Source: Sepioteuthis lessoniana
Taxonomy: Eukaryota; Mollusca; Cephalopoda; Myopsida; Loliginidae
Direction of reading: 5' to 3'
Assembly (NCBI GenBank): GCA_963585895.1
Contig: OY757934.1
Span: 30,140,105-30,204,104 of the forward strand
Length of the DNA stretch: 64,000 bases
Shown: positions 10,484 to 21,389 of the stretch, in pieces
Numbering within the stretch: the stretch's first letter is position 1
How the letters are laid out: each line of letters begins with the position of its first letter
The notes under the pieces: model-generated
Database searches by the model: none
What the model saw: the letters and a program-made list of their open reading frames with translations, nothing else
What the model was told of the DNA's origin: nothing
Program-made: the position numbers and the translations under genes

Positions 10484-11854
10484 CATATATGAACTTTTTC
10501 GTCTATTTTCATATGTTTGTCATAAATGTGTATGTATACATACATGAGCTTATTTCCGTTTATTCAACGTTAGTGTAACACTGGATATACTAAAACTAAT
10601 TTTTGACCTCAGTATGTGGGGACTCGACTGAATATCCTCCCTCGCATTGGCCAATACAATAGTTGTAAGATTTTATGTTTCGTAATTATTACAATGCAGT
10701 CTTTTAATACTTCTCTCACTACCCCGTGTGAATCCTCAGTCACCTCAGACGAATTTTCTTGCAACGAGAATATAATATTAAATTATTCCGGTTGCAAAAC
10801 TGTTTAGAGAATCCTTTTTCTAACAAACAATGTGGTAAGCAAATGCCAATATTTTAATTTTTATGCTTCCAGACTTTTGCTTATTTCCACTTGATAAATG
10901 TTTCTCCTCGAGTTACAACTTTATTAACATTCAATTTGTTCCAGAGTCAAAGAGGATAATAATCGTCATGATGGAATTTTGTAATAGAATAATTTTGATG
11001 TTTCGAAAGCAAATAGTTTGTGTATGTTTTATTGGTACGTGATAAATACCAATATGAACGAAGGCGGGGGACGTATTTATCGACGCTGTGCTTTCTAAGT
11101 GCGTTGACATTAAAGATAAATGCTTGAAAATTTGATGTGCATATCTGCTTGATTATATTTTCAATACAAAATGTTTAGATGAAGATTCTGACAAACGCCA
11201 CTGCACACAAACATTTCTTCTAATTCTGACATAAGGAATCGTATTAGAAGTGTTACCTGCATTCGTTAACGACAAGGTACTAGGGAAGATATTAACTCGT
11301 GCCCCAACGCACAAAGGACCAATGTTTGCATGATTATACACTAACACTGTATAAACAGAAAGGAATGACGAAATAAACTCAAGTAAGACATTTTATACAT
11401 ATGCATAAAACATAAGCAATATTACAATACATACATGTTGAGAACGTAAGAAATACACACTATTCCATGGGAAGCAACATAAGAAAAAGAGTAGAAAATT
11501 GAATAAATTCTTAACTTGTCTTTGGCCGATTATATCGATGTGGGCTTACGTTTCAATGCCGAAGCGAGACAAAAATCCATCGCCAAGTTTGGAGACAAAG
11601 TCCCTTTTCTGTTCAATGAACAGAAGCACAGAGTTTTCATCCCCTCGAAGACACTAACCAAAAAGAGAAAGAAAACCGAACTTACGTAACCAACGAGCAT
11701 GCGATGTCCAACGAAATGCCCACGATACAAAGAAAAATGATTATTGTCTCTCTACAAAGCACAAAATTATAATTGATGATCGAGTGAGGATCGAACTCCT
11801 TATCAAAGGCTTGTGAGAATAACTTGCTTTTAAACGTCTTCTAACAGCTTTACT
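10484..11854. other. No gene recognised
   Basis: AT-rich sequence with short frames lacking domains (10616-10807 plus, 11153-11347, 11530-11730 and 11741-11950 minus). A stretch of about 35 bases at 11590-11625 (GGAGACAAAGTCCCTTTTCT, then GTTCAATGAACAG) recurs inverted at 10146-10183, suggesting an old shared repeat. Confidence 0.4.
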
Positions 11855-12075
11855 AGAGAAGGCGCTCGTGGCATAACGCTTATTATAGACCCAAATCCTA
11901 AACGAGGCTGTTTGCATTCTGCATAGCGTTAATACCCTTGCCAAAGGCATGGATCCAACAATTCTTGCCCAAGTAAGTAAATAGTAGGGCAGACTTGGCT
12001 CTTTAATTTTGGCATGGCAAGTGGTCTTAAATAAGGAAAAACTATGAATTCAAACTAGTTGTAAATCTGGAAAGG
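11855..12075 (+). mobile_element. SINE-A copy, diverged
   Basis: CTCGTGGCATAACGCTTATT, CCAAATCCTAAACGAGGC, AGTAGGGCAGACTTGGCTC and AATTCAAACTAGTTGTAAA follow the SINE-A order. Belongs to the same variant group as 8481-8768. The 3' tail is missing, cut close to the LTR-like element. Confidence 0.7.
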
Positions 12076-12094
12076 TATGGCCTCTGCTAAGATG

Positions 12095-12627
12095 TGTAAT
12101 ATATTTAGGGACACCGGTTGATTGTTTTAATAGTAAGTTGTTTCCTAGCTATATTAGAAGTTCCCTAAGTCTAGGCCAGGATAGCAGCAGACGTTTATGT
12201 TAAAAATAGAAATGTATCAGTAGCAAATCGGTGACGGGTCCTGATTGGCTGGAAGAACTTCAAATAGAAAAGCCGTTGCGGGGACGCGAGATAGAAAATA
12301 GGAAAAGAGAGACAGTTGGGACTAGCCACGATGATGCGGAGAAGGGCCGAAAATCACGGAAGCTGCTAACACGGAACCAGCGAGAAAGCATGTGCGAGAA
12401 CTACATCAGAAAACGAGAAAGATTATATCAAGGTCTGTGCCTGCTCTCTCTCCCTTCTCATGAAGGTTTATTAATTTCAGTCTATCGAAAGCGGTTTACA
12501 CATTGTTCATACTTTGTTTCTTTCTCTTCGGCGACTACCAAAAAGTGAAGTAGTGAATAAACTTTTGTATTAGCTAACCAAAATGATGTTTTGTGAGCTC
12601 GTCACTTTTTCTCACTATAAGGTTACA
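12095..12627 (+). mobile_element. Probable solo LTR of a Ty3-type retrotransposon
   Basis: Starts TGTAATATATTTAGGGACAC and ends CACTATAAGGTTACA, giving the TGTAA...TTACA inverted ends usual for LTRs. GTGAATAAACTTTTG near the end looks like a polyadenylation signal, and a GATTGGCTGG (CCAAT-type) element lies at 12243. Length 533 bp is typical. The flanks (AGATG left, ACGGG right) do not form a clean 5-bp duplication, so a recombined LTR or the 5' LTR of a deleted element are alternatives. A 105-codon frame inside is taken as non-coding LTR sequence. Confidence 0.6.
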
Positions 12628-12639
12628 ACGGGGTTCGAC

Positions 12640-13055
12640 TGAAACTCAAGGCCTAGTGCCACTCTCATAGACACATTAGAACCGTCGTGGTACAAAGGTC
12701 TATGTAATTCCGTAGAACTACAAGGGTCTGCTTAGAACGGTGTTGGTGCAAACGTCTATTGGGTGTTGAAGTATTACAAACGTCTATTTCAGAACCGTAG
12801 CGTTACAGATGTTCCTGCGCAAGACATGCTACATCAGTAGCGTTTACATGACCAAACCAGGTTATGGAATCAGTGAATGAAATCTCTGGTTGAATGAGAG
12901 TAGAGTGCATGTGCACTTGGATCAAAGTGTTTCCATCAATATTTTCTACCCAACATCAGAGTGTAAAATCTTTATTATCGAAAAGCTGTTTCCATTTCAC
13001 TTCACACTAATGCCTTTTAGAAAAGCATGAATCCCTCTCGCTTTTTTTGTTATGA
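12640..13055. other. Decayed tandem motif, otherwise nothing
   Basis: Between 12660 and 12815 a motif like TAGAACCGTCGTGGTACAAA followed by GGTCTAT is repeated about four times at uneven spacing (near 12676, 12715, 12733, 12787). No other feature is seen. Confidence 0.45.
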
Positions 13056-13057
13056 AT

Positions 13058-13113
13058 TAATAATCGGGCAGACTTGTTATGGCGGCTGGTCTAAGAGAAA
13101 GAAAACTGAATTT
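13058..13113 (+). mobile_element. SINE-A internal fragment
   Basis: ATCGGGCAGACTTG, TATGGCGGCTGGTC and AGAGAAAGAAAACTGAATTT correspond to the central third of SINE-A with a deletion. Immediately followed by element D. Confidence 0.55.
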
Positions 13114-13117
13114 AATT

Positions 13118-13680
13118 GCCCAGTCGGCTGGGTCTGTAGAATACACCGACTGCTTCTCTGCAGAATGTTAAGACTCCCTCCTGGCTATGGCACTAAACAA
13201 TCTGATGATGAGGTTCCAGTAATGCTGGAATGTGGAGTACTCCTTCATTGCCATCGCTCCCAGGTCCACTCTGGTCCAGAGTGATAGCATCTGATAAGGG
13301 TCCTATCTTTAGGTTAAATAGAACTAAACCCTGGTTTCTTGGGGTTCAATCCCAGGTCGTGTCATACCAAAGACTTTAAAAATGGAACTTGATACCACCT
13401 TGCTTAACACTCAGCATTATAAGGTACGGTTCAAGGGTAAAGTGGAGCAATCCAGGGAATGGAGTAGCGCCCTCCCCTACACCTTGGTGTAGTAGCTATC
13501 GAAAAGGGAGCCTTCGGGTCACCCTCGACTATGGTCGCTAACTTTACTTTACTTTTTTTTTTTTCCATTTAAACTACGTATTTATGAATAGTTTAAAATA
13601 GAACTTTTTTGACATTTAAACTGCGTACTAATGCTAAACTGAATTATCTGAATTATAATATTGACATTAACTCTGTGTAT
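13118..13680 (+). mobile_element. Element D copy split by a SINE-B
   Basis: Complete 5' hairpin CAGTCGG...CCGACTG (13121-13152), core to ATAGAACTAAA (13327), then a SINE-B, then the resumed minisatellite part (TTTAAACTACGTATTTATGA, GCTAAACTGAATTATCTG) to about 13680. It is directly followed by a second D copy in the same orientation. The D tail module is missing. Confidence 0.8.
13329..13560 (+). mobile_element. SINE-B copy inside element D, 5'-truncated
   Basis: Begins near the B box (GGGTTCAATCCCAGGTCG, about 13347) and runs to the tail GCTAACTTTACTTTACTTTT at about 13555. The body is almost identical to the copies at 23738-23992 and 40063-40322, so it is a recent insertion. Confidence 0.85.
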
Positions 13681-14027
13681 AGCCCAGTCGTGTCTGTAGA
13701 ATACACCGACTGCACCTCTGCAGAGGTGTAAGACCCCCCACCCCAACAAGTGTCCTGGTATGAAACTAAACAATTTGAATGTGAGGTTCCAGTGATGCTG
13801 GAGCTTTGAGGAATGTGGAGCACCTGTTCATTGCTATTGCTTCCAGGTCCACTCTGGCCAGGCGTGGTAGCACCGGATAGGGTCCTATCTATGGGTTAAA
13901 TAGAACTAAACTGCATATTTATGCTAAACTGAATAGTTTGAAATAGAACTGTTCGAACAAACTGAATAGTTTGAAATAGAGATGTTTTTGACAAACTGTG
14001 TACTTATATTTGAATTGCATATTTATG

Positions 14028-14376
14028 TACTTGTCTTTAATTGGAATCATTTTGAGATGAGGCTTCTTAATCTGAGAATCAATTTTTATTTATTGCGGAC
14101 TTTTTGTCCTCATCTTGGTAGTTTTTGTGTTGTTTCTTTTTTCCCTACGTTTCGGCCAAATTTCACCTCTGGCCTTCTTCAGGTGATTTACCGCGACCTC
14201 GGATAGGAATGCTGAGTCTTGTAGAAGAAGGCCAGAGGTGAAATTTGGCCGAAACGTAGTGAAAGAAGAAACAACACAAAACCTACCAAGATGAGGACAA
14301 AAAGTCCGCAATAAATAAAAATTAATTCTCAGATTAAGAAGCCTCATCTCAAAATGATTCCAATTAAAGACAAGTA
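14028..14376. repeat. Large palindrome, 153-bp arms with a 43-bp spacer
   Basis: The left arm 14028-14180 is the reverse complement of the right arm 14224-14376 with only scattered mismatches. Each arm holds, reading outward, GAAGAAGGCCAGAGG, TGAAATTTGGCCGAAACGTA, CAACACAAAA, ATGAGGACAAAAAGTCCGCA and AATAAATAAAAATT. The same outward sequence forms the 3' part of the SINE-G at 14458-14750. The block therefore equals two such 3' ends head to head. Confidence 0.9.
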
Positions 14377-14457
14377 CAAAAATTCGGTTCGGACCCGACT
14401 GTGGAAGAACATATAAGGATTTATAAGACCAAAAAATCCATCCTTGATCGCCCGTCG

Positions 14458-14750
14458 GGGCCCGTGGCGCAGCGGATAGGGGCGTTGAGTCTCTACGGTT
14501 CCTGATGAGCATTGTCAGAAGATAGCGGTTTCAAATCCTACCCAAGCCGGTCAGATGTTTACTTGGTCAAAAACGTGGTGCGAAGGCAGTAATTACTGGG
14601 GATACGGTTACAAGACTCAGCATTCCTATCTGAGGTAAATCGAAGAAGGCCAGAGGTGAAATTTGGCCGAAACGTAGTGAAAGAAGAAACAACACAAAAA
14701 CTACCAAGATGATGACAAAAAGTCCACAATAAATAAAAATTAATTCTGTA
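14458..14750 (+). mobile_element. SINE-G copy with hammerhead-like motif
   Basis: The head GGCGCAGCGGATAGGGGCG (A box) and GCGGTTTCAAATCCTACC (B box, 14525) are about 70 bases apart, the wide spacing of Leu/Ser tRNAs with a long variable arm. The 3' part has GAAGA (14643), GGCC (stem), AGAGGTGAAATTT, GGCC and GAAACG, then an A-rich AATAAATAAAAATT end. Related composites are at 43310-43660 and 61440-61605. Confidence 0.65.
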
Positions 14751-15069
14751 TATTTATGTTAAACTGAATTGTTTGAAATGGAATTGTCTTTGACATTGAA
14801 AATGTACTTACTTGCTAAACTGAATTGTTTAATATAGAACTGTTTTGACACATGTGTGTAAACAAAATCTATACTCATACTGAAAGGAATTGGTTGAATT
14901 TGAACTGTTTGAATTAACTGAATAGCTTGAAATAGAATTTTTTTGACAATTAAACTGTGTACTCATGCTAACTAAATCGTTTGAAATAGACTGGATTATT
15001 TGTATGAAAATAGATTTGGCGTTTAATAACCTACAAAGGTTGATATGCCATAAAACCTAAACAACTAAC

Positions 15070-15145
15070 CTGAATTCAAACCAGTTGTACTTAAAAATCG
15101 ACCTTGTGTCTCATCCTACACGGAGAGGAGGCTTTGGGAAAATAT
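15070..15145 (+). mobile_element. SINE-A 3' fragment
   Basis: GAATTCAAACCAGTTGTAC, TTAAAAATCGACCTTGTGTC and CCTACACGGAGAGGAGGCTT match the last quarter of SINE-A. Confidence 0.6.
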
Positions 15146-15535
15146 ATTCACTTGTTGCAAAATTTATCCGTTAAAAACCAGCATTTTTATTTTCTTAGCA
15201 TTTCGCCAAATTTAAGGCTGATTCTCCCACAGCCTTTAAGTTTCATCTGCTCACTTCTATAATGGAATAGAACTACTTCCTCTGAAAATATTACTTGAAT
15301 TGTTTTTTTTTCTCGAAAACCTATTTTTTTATCGGTTTATGGCTCTGTGAAACGATCAACATTTTGAGATAATATTGTTCTATCAAAGACGAAGTGAACT
15401 GTTTCCTTAAAATCTCGCACACCAATTCCCTAATACTGAACTTCAATGAGAAAAGGAAATTTTTAGTGGAAATCAACATATTTAGCCAACCATCCAAAAC
15501 TTAAATATGCCATTATTATCTTCACATGAAAGATC
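15146..15535. other. No recognisable feature
   Basis: AT-rich, with short T runs. No frame, RNA gene or repeat family seen. Confidence 0.4.
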
Positions 15536-15544
15536 ATATTTATC

Positions 15545-15830
15545 AACCCCTCCACTCGGGCAGGATATGACACAAGGTCAGTTTTTAAGCGGAGTTTAAC
15601 AGGCTTGAATTCAGAGTTTTCCTTCTCCTAGATTAGTGGCCTCACCAAGGCTGAAGAACCCAGTCTGTCCTACTGTTTACCCATAGCTGGAGGGAGAATA
15701 ATTGGATTCATACCTTTCCCAAGGGTATTAGTGCTATGTGAAATGCAATCATTCTCGTCCAAGATTTGAACTCGTGTCGCCGTGTTCATTTCCTACGACG
15801 ATAACCATTACACCACAGGCACCTCCCTAG
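15545..15830 (-). mobile_element. SINE-A copy with 9-bp target duplication
   Basis: Full length on the minus strand, flanked by ATGAAAGAT at 15536-15544 and 15831-15839. Head mirror CCATTACACCACAGGCACCTCC ends at the right. Promoter boxes are close to consensus. Confidence 0.9.
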
Positions 15831-15839
15831 ATGAAAGAT

Positions 15840-16570
15840 GAAAGATTTACGGCATTTTAAAAACTAGAATGAAAACGTTTAAGAATTATTCGTGACATAA
15901 ATTGCTAATTAAAACCTGATGGCATCTCGTTTGGTGAAGTGACATTTATGCCAAGAGGTAAACATGTAAGTTGTCTTATTGATAAATTTAATTTCTATTT
16001 TTGCATGATTTGTCATTCCATTTAAAGCCTCTAGTCAAACAATAAAAGGCTTTATATTTCAATGCCATAAAAGTTGGGTTTTTTAAAAAAAAAAAAAAAA
16101 AAAGAATTTTTTTCGAATATTATCTAAAGTTTATAGAAATTTGTTCTTTGACCGTGTCTAGCATTAATCACTGTATATAACCGTTTATTGTATGTGCGTG
16201 ATTATTGACAATTGGGAGATTGGTGAAACTACCTAAAAGTTCTTTGCTAATGTTTTTAGTTTCGAAAAACATTTTTCCTTTTCGTCTGACTTAGGAGAAT
16301 TCTCTTGGGAAAAACCAAACATTTATTCAATATTCTAAATGCATCATTTTGTCAGTCGGTTTTTTCTTCCTTATAACTTGTGTATTTAATTCACTTAGCT
16401 GAGTATCCGAATAAAAATGGCTTCTACTCTTTAAAAAAGAAACAAACAAAACGAACAACAAATAATTTTACTCTATTGTTTATCACGTGATGGCTTTTGT
16501 ATTCAGGAATGTTGCTCAGTACTCTTATCTCATTTGTACCGTAGACTGATATATCCAAGGTTTTATGTAG
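15840..16570. other. No recognisable feature
   Basis: AT-rich sequence with an A run at 16086-16104. A weak resemblance to an element D tail (TATATTTCAATGCCATAAAAG, about 16053-16073) is not convincing. Confidence 0.4.
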
Positions 16571-16581
16571 CCGTGTTAGTA

Positions 16582-16880
16582 CTATTGTATGGTTGCACCG
16601 GTCAGACTTTAACGAAACATTTGAAGAAAAGGTTACTAAACTGAAGAAATCCTGAAAGCCGCAACCTACAATATAGCAGCTGTATGGTCACTTACCTCCC
16701 ATCTCACAAATTATCTAAGGCAAACAAGACTCGTTAAGTACAGTTAGATAATTAAAGACAAACTCATAAGCGACGTTCTTCATGGACACACACCAGTGTG
16801 GACCAATCAGCAAAAATTTACATTGATCAGCTCTGTACGGCCACTGGATGCCGTCTAGAGGATGTTAAGAACGATGAGCT
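16582..16880 (+). pseudogene. LINE remnant, RT C-terminal region (copy 1)
   Basis: LLYGCTGQTLTKHLKKRLLN is followed by a stop, and in shifted frames by pieces matching the copy at 42224-42562 (YGHLPP-like, KANKTR, and DQLCTATGCRLEDV near 16830-16863). This is the region after the reverse-transcriptase core of a non-LTR element (GC-x-T-x-TLTK... DTGC-x-LEDL), which I recognise as a common invertebrate LINE ending without being sure of the clade. Several frameshifts and stops, no catalytic RT motif: a dead 5'-truncated copy. Confidence 0.7.
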
Positions 16881-17379
16881 AAATATTTGAATTTATCTTA
16901 ATTTCTGTAAGATTATAATGCGGCCATTTTAATGGGACTAGAAGCGTAACTGGATGAATCACTCAGTTTAAAAAAATTACCTTATCTTTATCAGTCATAT
17001 TTGGTACGAGATAGATTCAATAAATGATCCTCCCCGTAAAAAAATTGGCATGTATGATAGGGGACGCCATAGAGTCTTATATGACTGTGTCAGAAACCCA
17101 TGCTCGACCTCTTTTTCACCTCTGGTCTTTGACCTGTAGACGTCTCAATCAACTCCCATAAACCGGAAAAACAAAATAGCTACATTTACTTATACTTGTC
17201 CAGTAAGCCCTTTTCCATGTTGTACCGTTTCAACATACAATTTGTTTATGGAGCAATATTTGTAAAAGTTTACCACGAGATGAGATTTGGGTTTTCTTTC
17301 CTTGCACTGACACCTGCGTGTACATTGTGCATATAAAATATTAAGTGTTCTTGCGTGCAATTGAGTTTCTCTTTCTGTT
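16881..17379. other. No recognisable feature
   Basis: No repeat or coding signal beyond the flanking LINE remnants. The minus-strand frame 17190-17468 begins in LINE-like sequence at its right end and then runs out into unrelated sequence. Confidence 0.4.
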
Positions 17380-17655
17380 TTGTTCGATGTAAATATATCA
17401 AGGATATCATCATCAGCATGTCGTGCCGCTAGCACGGATATCCCTCTCTCGCCACTTCTCCCTATCATTCATCGCTTCTGGCCGGTCTTCAGGGCTACAT
17501 CCCGTATCCTCACATAGCAGCTGTATGTATGTTCAAGCTGGTCGTCCTGCTTATGCGGGGGTCCATAGGAATACATCACTGATAAGTTGGTCCTTGCTTT
17601 TCCAGCAGTGTCCTGCGTGTCTGGTTCGTCTAACTTGTATAGTTTTCGTGACGGG
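17380..17655 (-). pseudogene. LINE remnant, RT C-terminal region (copy 2)
   Basis: Minus-strand pieces KTIQVRRTRHAGHCWKSKDQ and LISDVFLWTPA (17640-17551), then after a frame change a TG-C-S-x-EDR-x-E-A-M-N-DREKW-like stretch and ERGISVLAARHADD. It corresponds to the same C-terminal region as the copies at 16582-16880 and 42224-42562. A run of eight G near 17645 may be one frame break. No catalytic residues present. Confidence 0.7.
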
Positions 17656-18535
17656 GGGGGCAGTTAGCCGTATAGTTGGCGCCTTGTGGGGTGATCCTTC
17701 GTGAGTAGGAACTAGACTAAATATCTTTCCAGGCACCAAACATTCCAATAGTACTTACCAATATAATCATATCCCACTTCAGGAACTTTGACTGTTAGTA
17801 GCCTTTACAACGAAAAGAAAATATTTTCTGTACTGATCTTTTTTGAGACATTTAAAAAAGTGATTAAGAGCATTTTCTTTGGGTGAAGTGATCTCAAATG
17901 ATAAGCTTACTGACTGCTGCTATTTTTAAGACAAAGCCTGAAGTGACTGTGTTAATATGATTTTTTTTTATCTGATATCACATGGTTCCTACAGATCTGA
18001 AATAAGGTAGCGCACCGATGTTGTGATATTGGCTATGTGGTGTATTTAGTGTAGAAATATTATGTTAGTTTGTCTCCGATGAATACTTATTAAGTTTTTC
18101 TTCGTGTAGCTCAGTAAATGCGAGCTGATATGATTTAAGAAAGTATGGTCAGTTGGAACGAAATTACCTTTAGTGGTGATAGTAGCATCAGTCCGTATAA
18201 ATCTTACTCTTAATGAGGTAATGTACGATTCTAATATGGCACAGAAACAGGCATAAAATGTACACGGAGTAATTTTAACATACTTTATATCTTAAACGTT
18301 AAACAAGAAAAAATACGATATAAACAAAGTGATTTTTTTAAAAACTGTTAAAACTTTACAAGAAATAGAAATTACGTACCCAATGGGAAAAACTATCAAT
18401 AGAGAAAAGGATATACAATTAACTACCATTTATTAACGATGCACCGTAATGGTATTAATAAACGTTTACAAAACACTCGTAGCATCAATCGGTCGAATGG
18501 CTAAAGAGGGCAATTCGAATTGGTGTACTTGTAGT
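17656..18535. other. No recognisable feature
   Basis: AT-rich sequence, short frames only. GTCGAATGGCTAAAGAGGGC with AATTCGAATTGG (18490-18520) looks faintly tRNA-like but lacks a proper A box. Confidence 0.35.
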
Positions 18536-19281
18536 AGAAAGAACTTCGTATTTTTGTTTGGCGCGTAAATTAATTTGACCGTTATGGTCGACGAATATTT
18601 TCACCCAATGAGGATGATTTATCTTATTCAGCCCGGACCATTTTTCCGAGCAGTACCAAATTGGGGAAAGCCCGCCAAACTATCTCTTCCTCATAATCCT
18701 TTTCAGACATGACAGACATACTTACTGTCCGCTCCCTTCATAGCAGCAGCATCACGACACCATGAGTAAAGCCATCTAATTTATGGACCTCTTGAATCTA
18801 TTCTCTTTGACCAAGGGTTCTCAGTTAAATATGAATTAGATGCATTCAGTCCGCCACACACAGGAACACCTTTATGTCGCCTCCAACTTTTGCTATGTCA
18901 ACAGTGTCGCGTAATTTCGCTCAGACATCCAGCTATTTCATCCCTGGGCAATCTCCCACAACAACCAGGACTACACATTCATGGGTGACTACATCATTCC
19001 TGTCCTTAACCAGCAAACACGACCTTTGCTACACCTATGGCGACCATATTTCACTCAGACATTCAACAATGCCTCAACCATAACGATGCAAATTTCGCTC
19101 AGACATTTAGCTGCTAAAATTCCTTCTCAGCTCCATAACTATTTCCTTTCTTCCTTCCAGCGAGAATTGCAGCATAGAAGTACCCTTTATTCTGGCTGTC
19201 ATTAAACCTTCATAAAAACTTTTTGATATCTCGTTCCAACTCCTTTATTTTAAACAACATAGCGCGGAAACATGTAACAAT
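18536..19281 (+). repeat. 0.75-kb dispersed repeat, copy 2
   Basis: Collinear with 8889-9683, about three quarters identical by eye, with small deletions. Contains CTGTCCGCTCCCTTCATAGC, AGCAGCAGCA-like triplets and four TTCGCTCAGACAT phrases (18913, 19045, 19095 and nearby), suggesting internal duplication. The two frames at 18874-19205 are not conserved as frames in copy 1. Confidence 0.75.
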
Positions 19282-19347
19282 GTTTCCTCGCTAAATACTA
19301 ATCGCTTTATATAATGTATGAACTGACTTAGTTTCAGACATGATTGT

Positions 19348-19592
19348 TTCGGTTCGATTTCTTTATTTAATGGCATATTAACCTTCGCGGGTTATTCTAT
19401 GCCAAAACCATTCTTGTAGAAAGACAGTATTGGTGCTATTTAACCCATGGCTAAGGGGGCAAGGGAACTCATACTTTTCCCCATTTTATCATTAGTCTGA
19501 AAGTGAATGGTATTAAGGCGACTGGATCTTGAACTCGCTTATTATGATGTCACAGTCTTGTACGTTTGCCACTACGCCACAGAGGCTCCTCC
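19348..19592 (-). mobile_element. SINE-C copy, near full length
   Basis: Left end is the shared tail module (TGGCATATTAACC...GGGTTATTCTATGCC), then AACCCATGGCTAAGGGGGC and the head mirror GCCACTACGCCACAGAGGCTCC at the right. Confidence 0.8.
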
Positions 19593-20957
19593 AAACAGGA
19601 TTCGTGATTAGATGGTTTAATTTGCAGGGTATCTTAAAAACCTTTTTAAAAGATTATCCATTTCAACTCGTATGAGTTGAATATGGTGACCCAACATCTA
19701 TAAATGAAAAAGAATATACTCAGCATTTATTCTATCAACTGTGTTAATCCTATGTTGCACCTAGTAATCATTTTGGCAAATGAACCAGACAAGTAAAACT
19801 GCAGAAATACTGGTCATTTAAGAATTTTTCATTTTTGAAACTAATGTTTTCTATTGTCGTAGCCTGTCGGAAATGCTTTTTATATCCAAAACTAAAGTGT
19901 TTACTTCGACACACCCGTCACTCATATGGCAAAAACAGACCAAAATCTTGACTAGTCCCGCGTTTTCGGGATAAACGCAAGAAAAAAAATAATATAAGTA
20001 ATTGAATATTTTCCGACCAATCAGCAACCCAAACGCGACTTTCAAAAAATCAATTTTTGAGCTGATTCTAGTTGATCTATCTATATAAAAAAAAGGCTGA
20101 TTTGATACAGCAGTTAGAGAGAAGTAGATTCTGTTAGTGGTCACTTCAAAGAGATGGCAAACGATGATTAAGCAGCAGCAGCAGCAGCAGCAACTACAAT
20201 GAGATTCCGGTCATTAAGAAACAGTAGCAACTTCAATCAAAGACGCAACAACCGAATTACATTATTCGATGGCAGCTAATCCCTGGATATCAAATGATAA
20301 GTCTTTCCTTTATCTCATACAAGTCTCATCTTCCTTGTGTTACTTCTCTTTTACTGTTTGCGCGAGTTTATTCTAACCAAATACGACAAGAAACGTACCA
20401 GGTCAAACCTAATTCGTGGGCACAATTGCTCCAACAACATTATTCAGTAACAATGTTTTAACCAGTTGCTTATTTAGGCGTCTCCGTATTTCTCACATAA
20501 ACTAAAACTACGGCCTCCGACAAAATTTCTGGTAAAAAATGTCTTGCGCAAATTGGAGAAGAAATCAGAATAAAGTTCACTCTAAAATTAAATCTTCAAA
20601 CTGCGGCTTTTTTTTTCTAAAACACAAACTATATTTTATATGTGCCAAAGTGGTTATAATTTAAGACTGCACGTCAACTTTCACCGAATATTGAATAATT
20701 TGATTCTTCTACAACAAAAACTCCGATTTCAAATAAATTAATTTTCTTATCTTGCAAAACTTTTCTGGTGGGAGGAGAATAAATTTTCAGGGAAAAACCA
20801 TTTCATACGAAATCAGTTTTATTGTTGTAAAATCCGATTATTGAACATGCAACTTAAAAATCGATACCTTTTTCAAATTGAATGAAGATTAGTCAGTAAC
20901 CGAAAAGGATGTTTTGCATACAGAGATTTTCTTACAGGGAAAAGTGAAACGTATAAA
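19593..20957. other. No gene; promoter-like motif and (AGC)n
   Basis: Mostly AT-rich unassigned sequence. A CCAAT/TATA-like arrangement at 20008-20095 is listed separately. An (AGC)7 run lies at 20171-20192. Confidence 0.45.
20008..20100 (+). promoter_or_regulatory. CCAAT-box and TATA-like cassette, copy 1
   Basis: ATTTTCCGACCAATCAG (20008-20024) is followed 58 bases later by TATATAAAA (20082) and GGCTGATTTGA. The same 17-mer and a TATAAAGGTTGATTTGA occur at 36930-37045. The repeat of both parts in the same order suggests a shared regulatory block, such as an LTR or gene promoter. No downstream gene is recognised. Confidence 0.45.
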
Positions 20958-21045
20958 TTTACCAAAGCTCTTCGCTACGAGCAGGATGTGACACAAATCT
21001 TGATCAAGTTTTGATATTCTCTACTGTCGGCAAATCCAGACTTGT
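20958..21045 (-). mobile_element. SINE-A 3' fragment, diverged
   Basis: TTTACCAAAGCTCTTCGCTA and GAGCAGGATGTGACACAAAT match the mirror of the SINE-A tail region. Only about 80 bases are left. Confidence 0.45.
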
Positions 21046-21389
21046 AAAACCCACAATACTGAAACATCTACGCCATAAACTTTAATTTACAGGAATATTT
21101 TAATGCACCTTTAGGCTTAGAGATATTTCATTTCGGTGTGAGGCTGATTATGTGTGTAGAACAATCCAAAGACGAGAGGTGAGAAGTGCTCAGTATGATC
21201 TAAGCTATATACGTAAACATACACAAGCACGACCATCCGATCACTCAAAGACGAATGAGTGTTCAGTTCGTAACCATTTGTTAAGCTTAAATACTTATGG
21301 TGAACGTTATTCAGACAAGTCTTTCTGTCTTGCCTTCGAGTGGTACCGTCTGGCATTCTTGCCGGACGGTTAACTAACTTAAATAAGAT

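Larger units (their letters stand above)
13681..15064 (+). mobile_element. Element D copy split by a palindrome plus SINE-G
   Basis: Head GCCCAGTCGTGTCTGTAGAA at 13682, core to 13900, minisatellite units from 13905 to about 14027 and again from 14752 to 15000, and the tail module at 15015-15055 (GGCGTTTAATAACC...GGTTGATATGCCA). The interruption 14028-14750 is described separately. With its insertion removed this copy is complete from hairpin to tail. Confidence 0.8.

Noticed and set aside
12231..12548. 105-codon frame as a free-standing gene
   Set aside because: It lies wholly inside a probable LTR, which explains the start, CCAAT box and polyadenylation signal more simply.
14144..14182. A complete hammerhead ribozyme
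   Set aside because: Only the CUGANGA-stem II-GAAA half is visible. I could not pair a stem I or place a NUH cleavage site, so it is reported as hammerhead-like only.
16053..16075. Element D tail module near TTTCAATGCCATAAAAG
   Set aside because: Too short and lacks the paired half of the hairpin.
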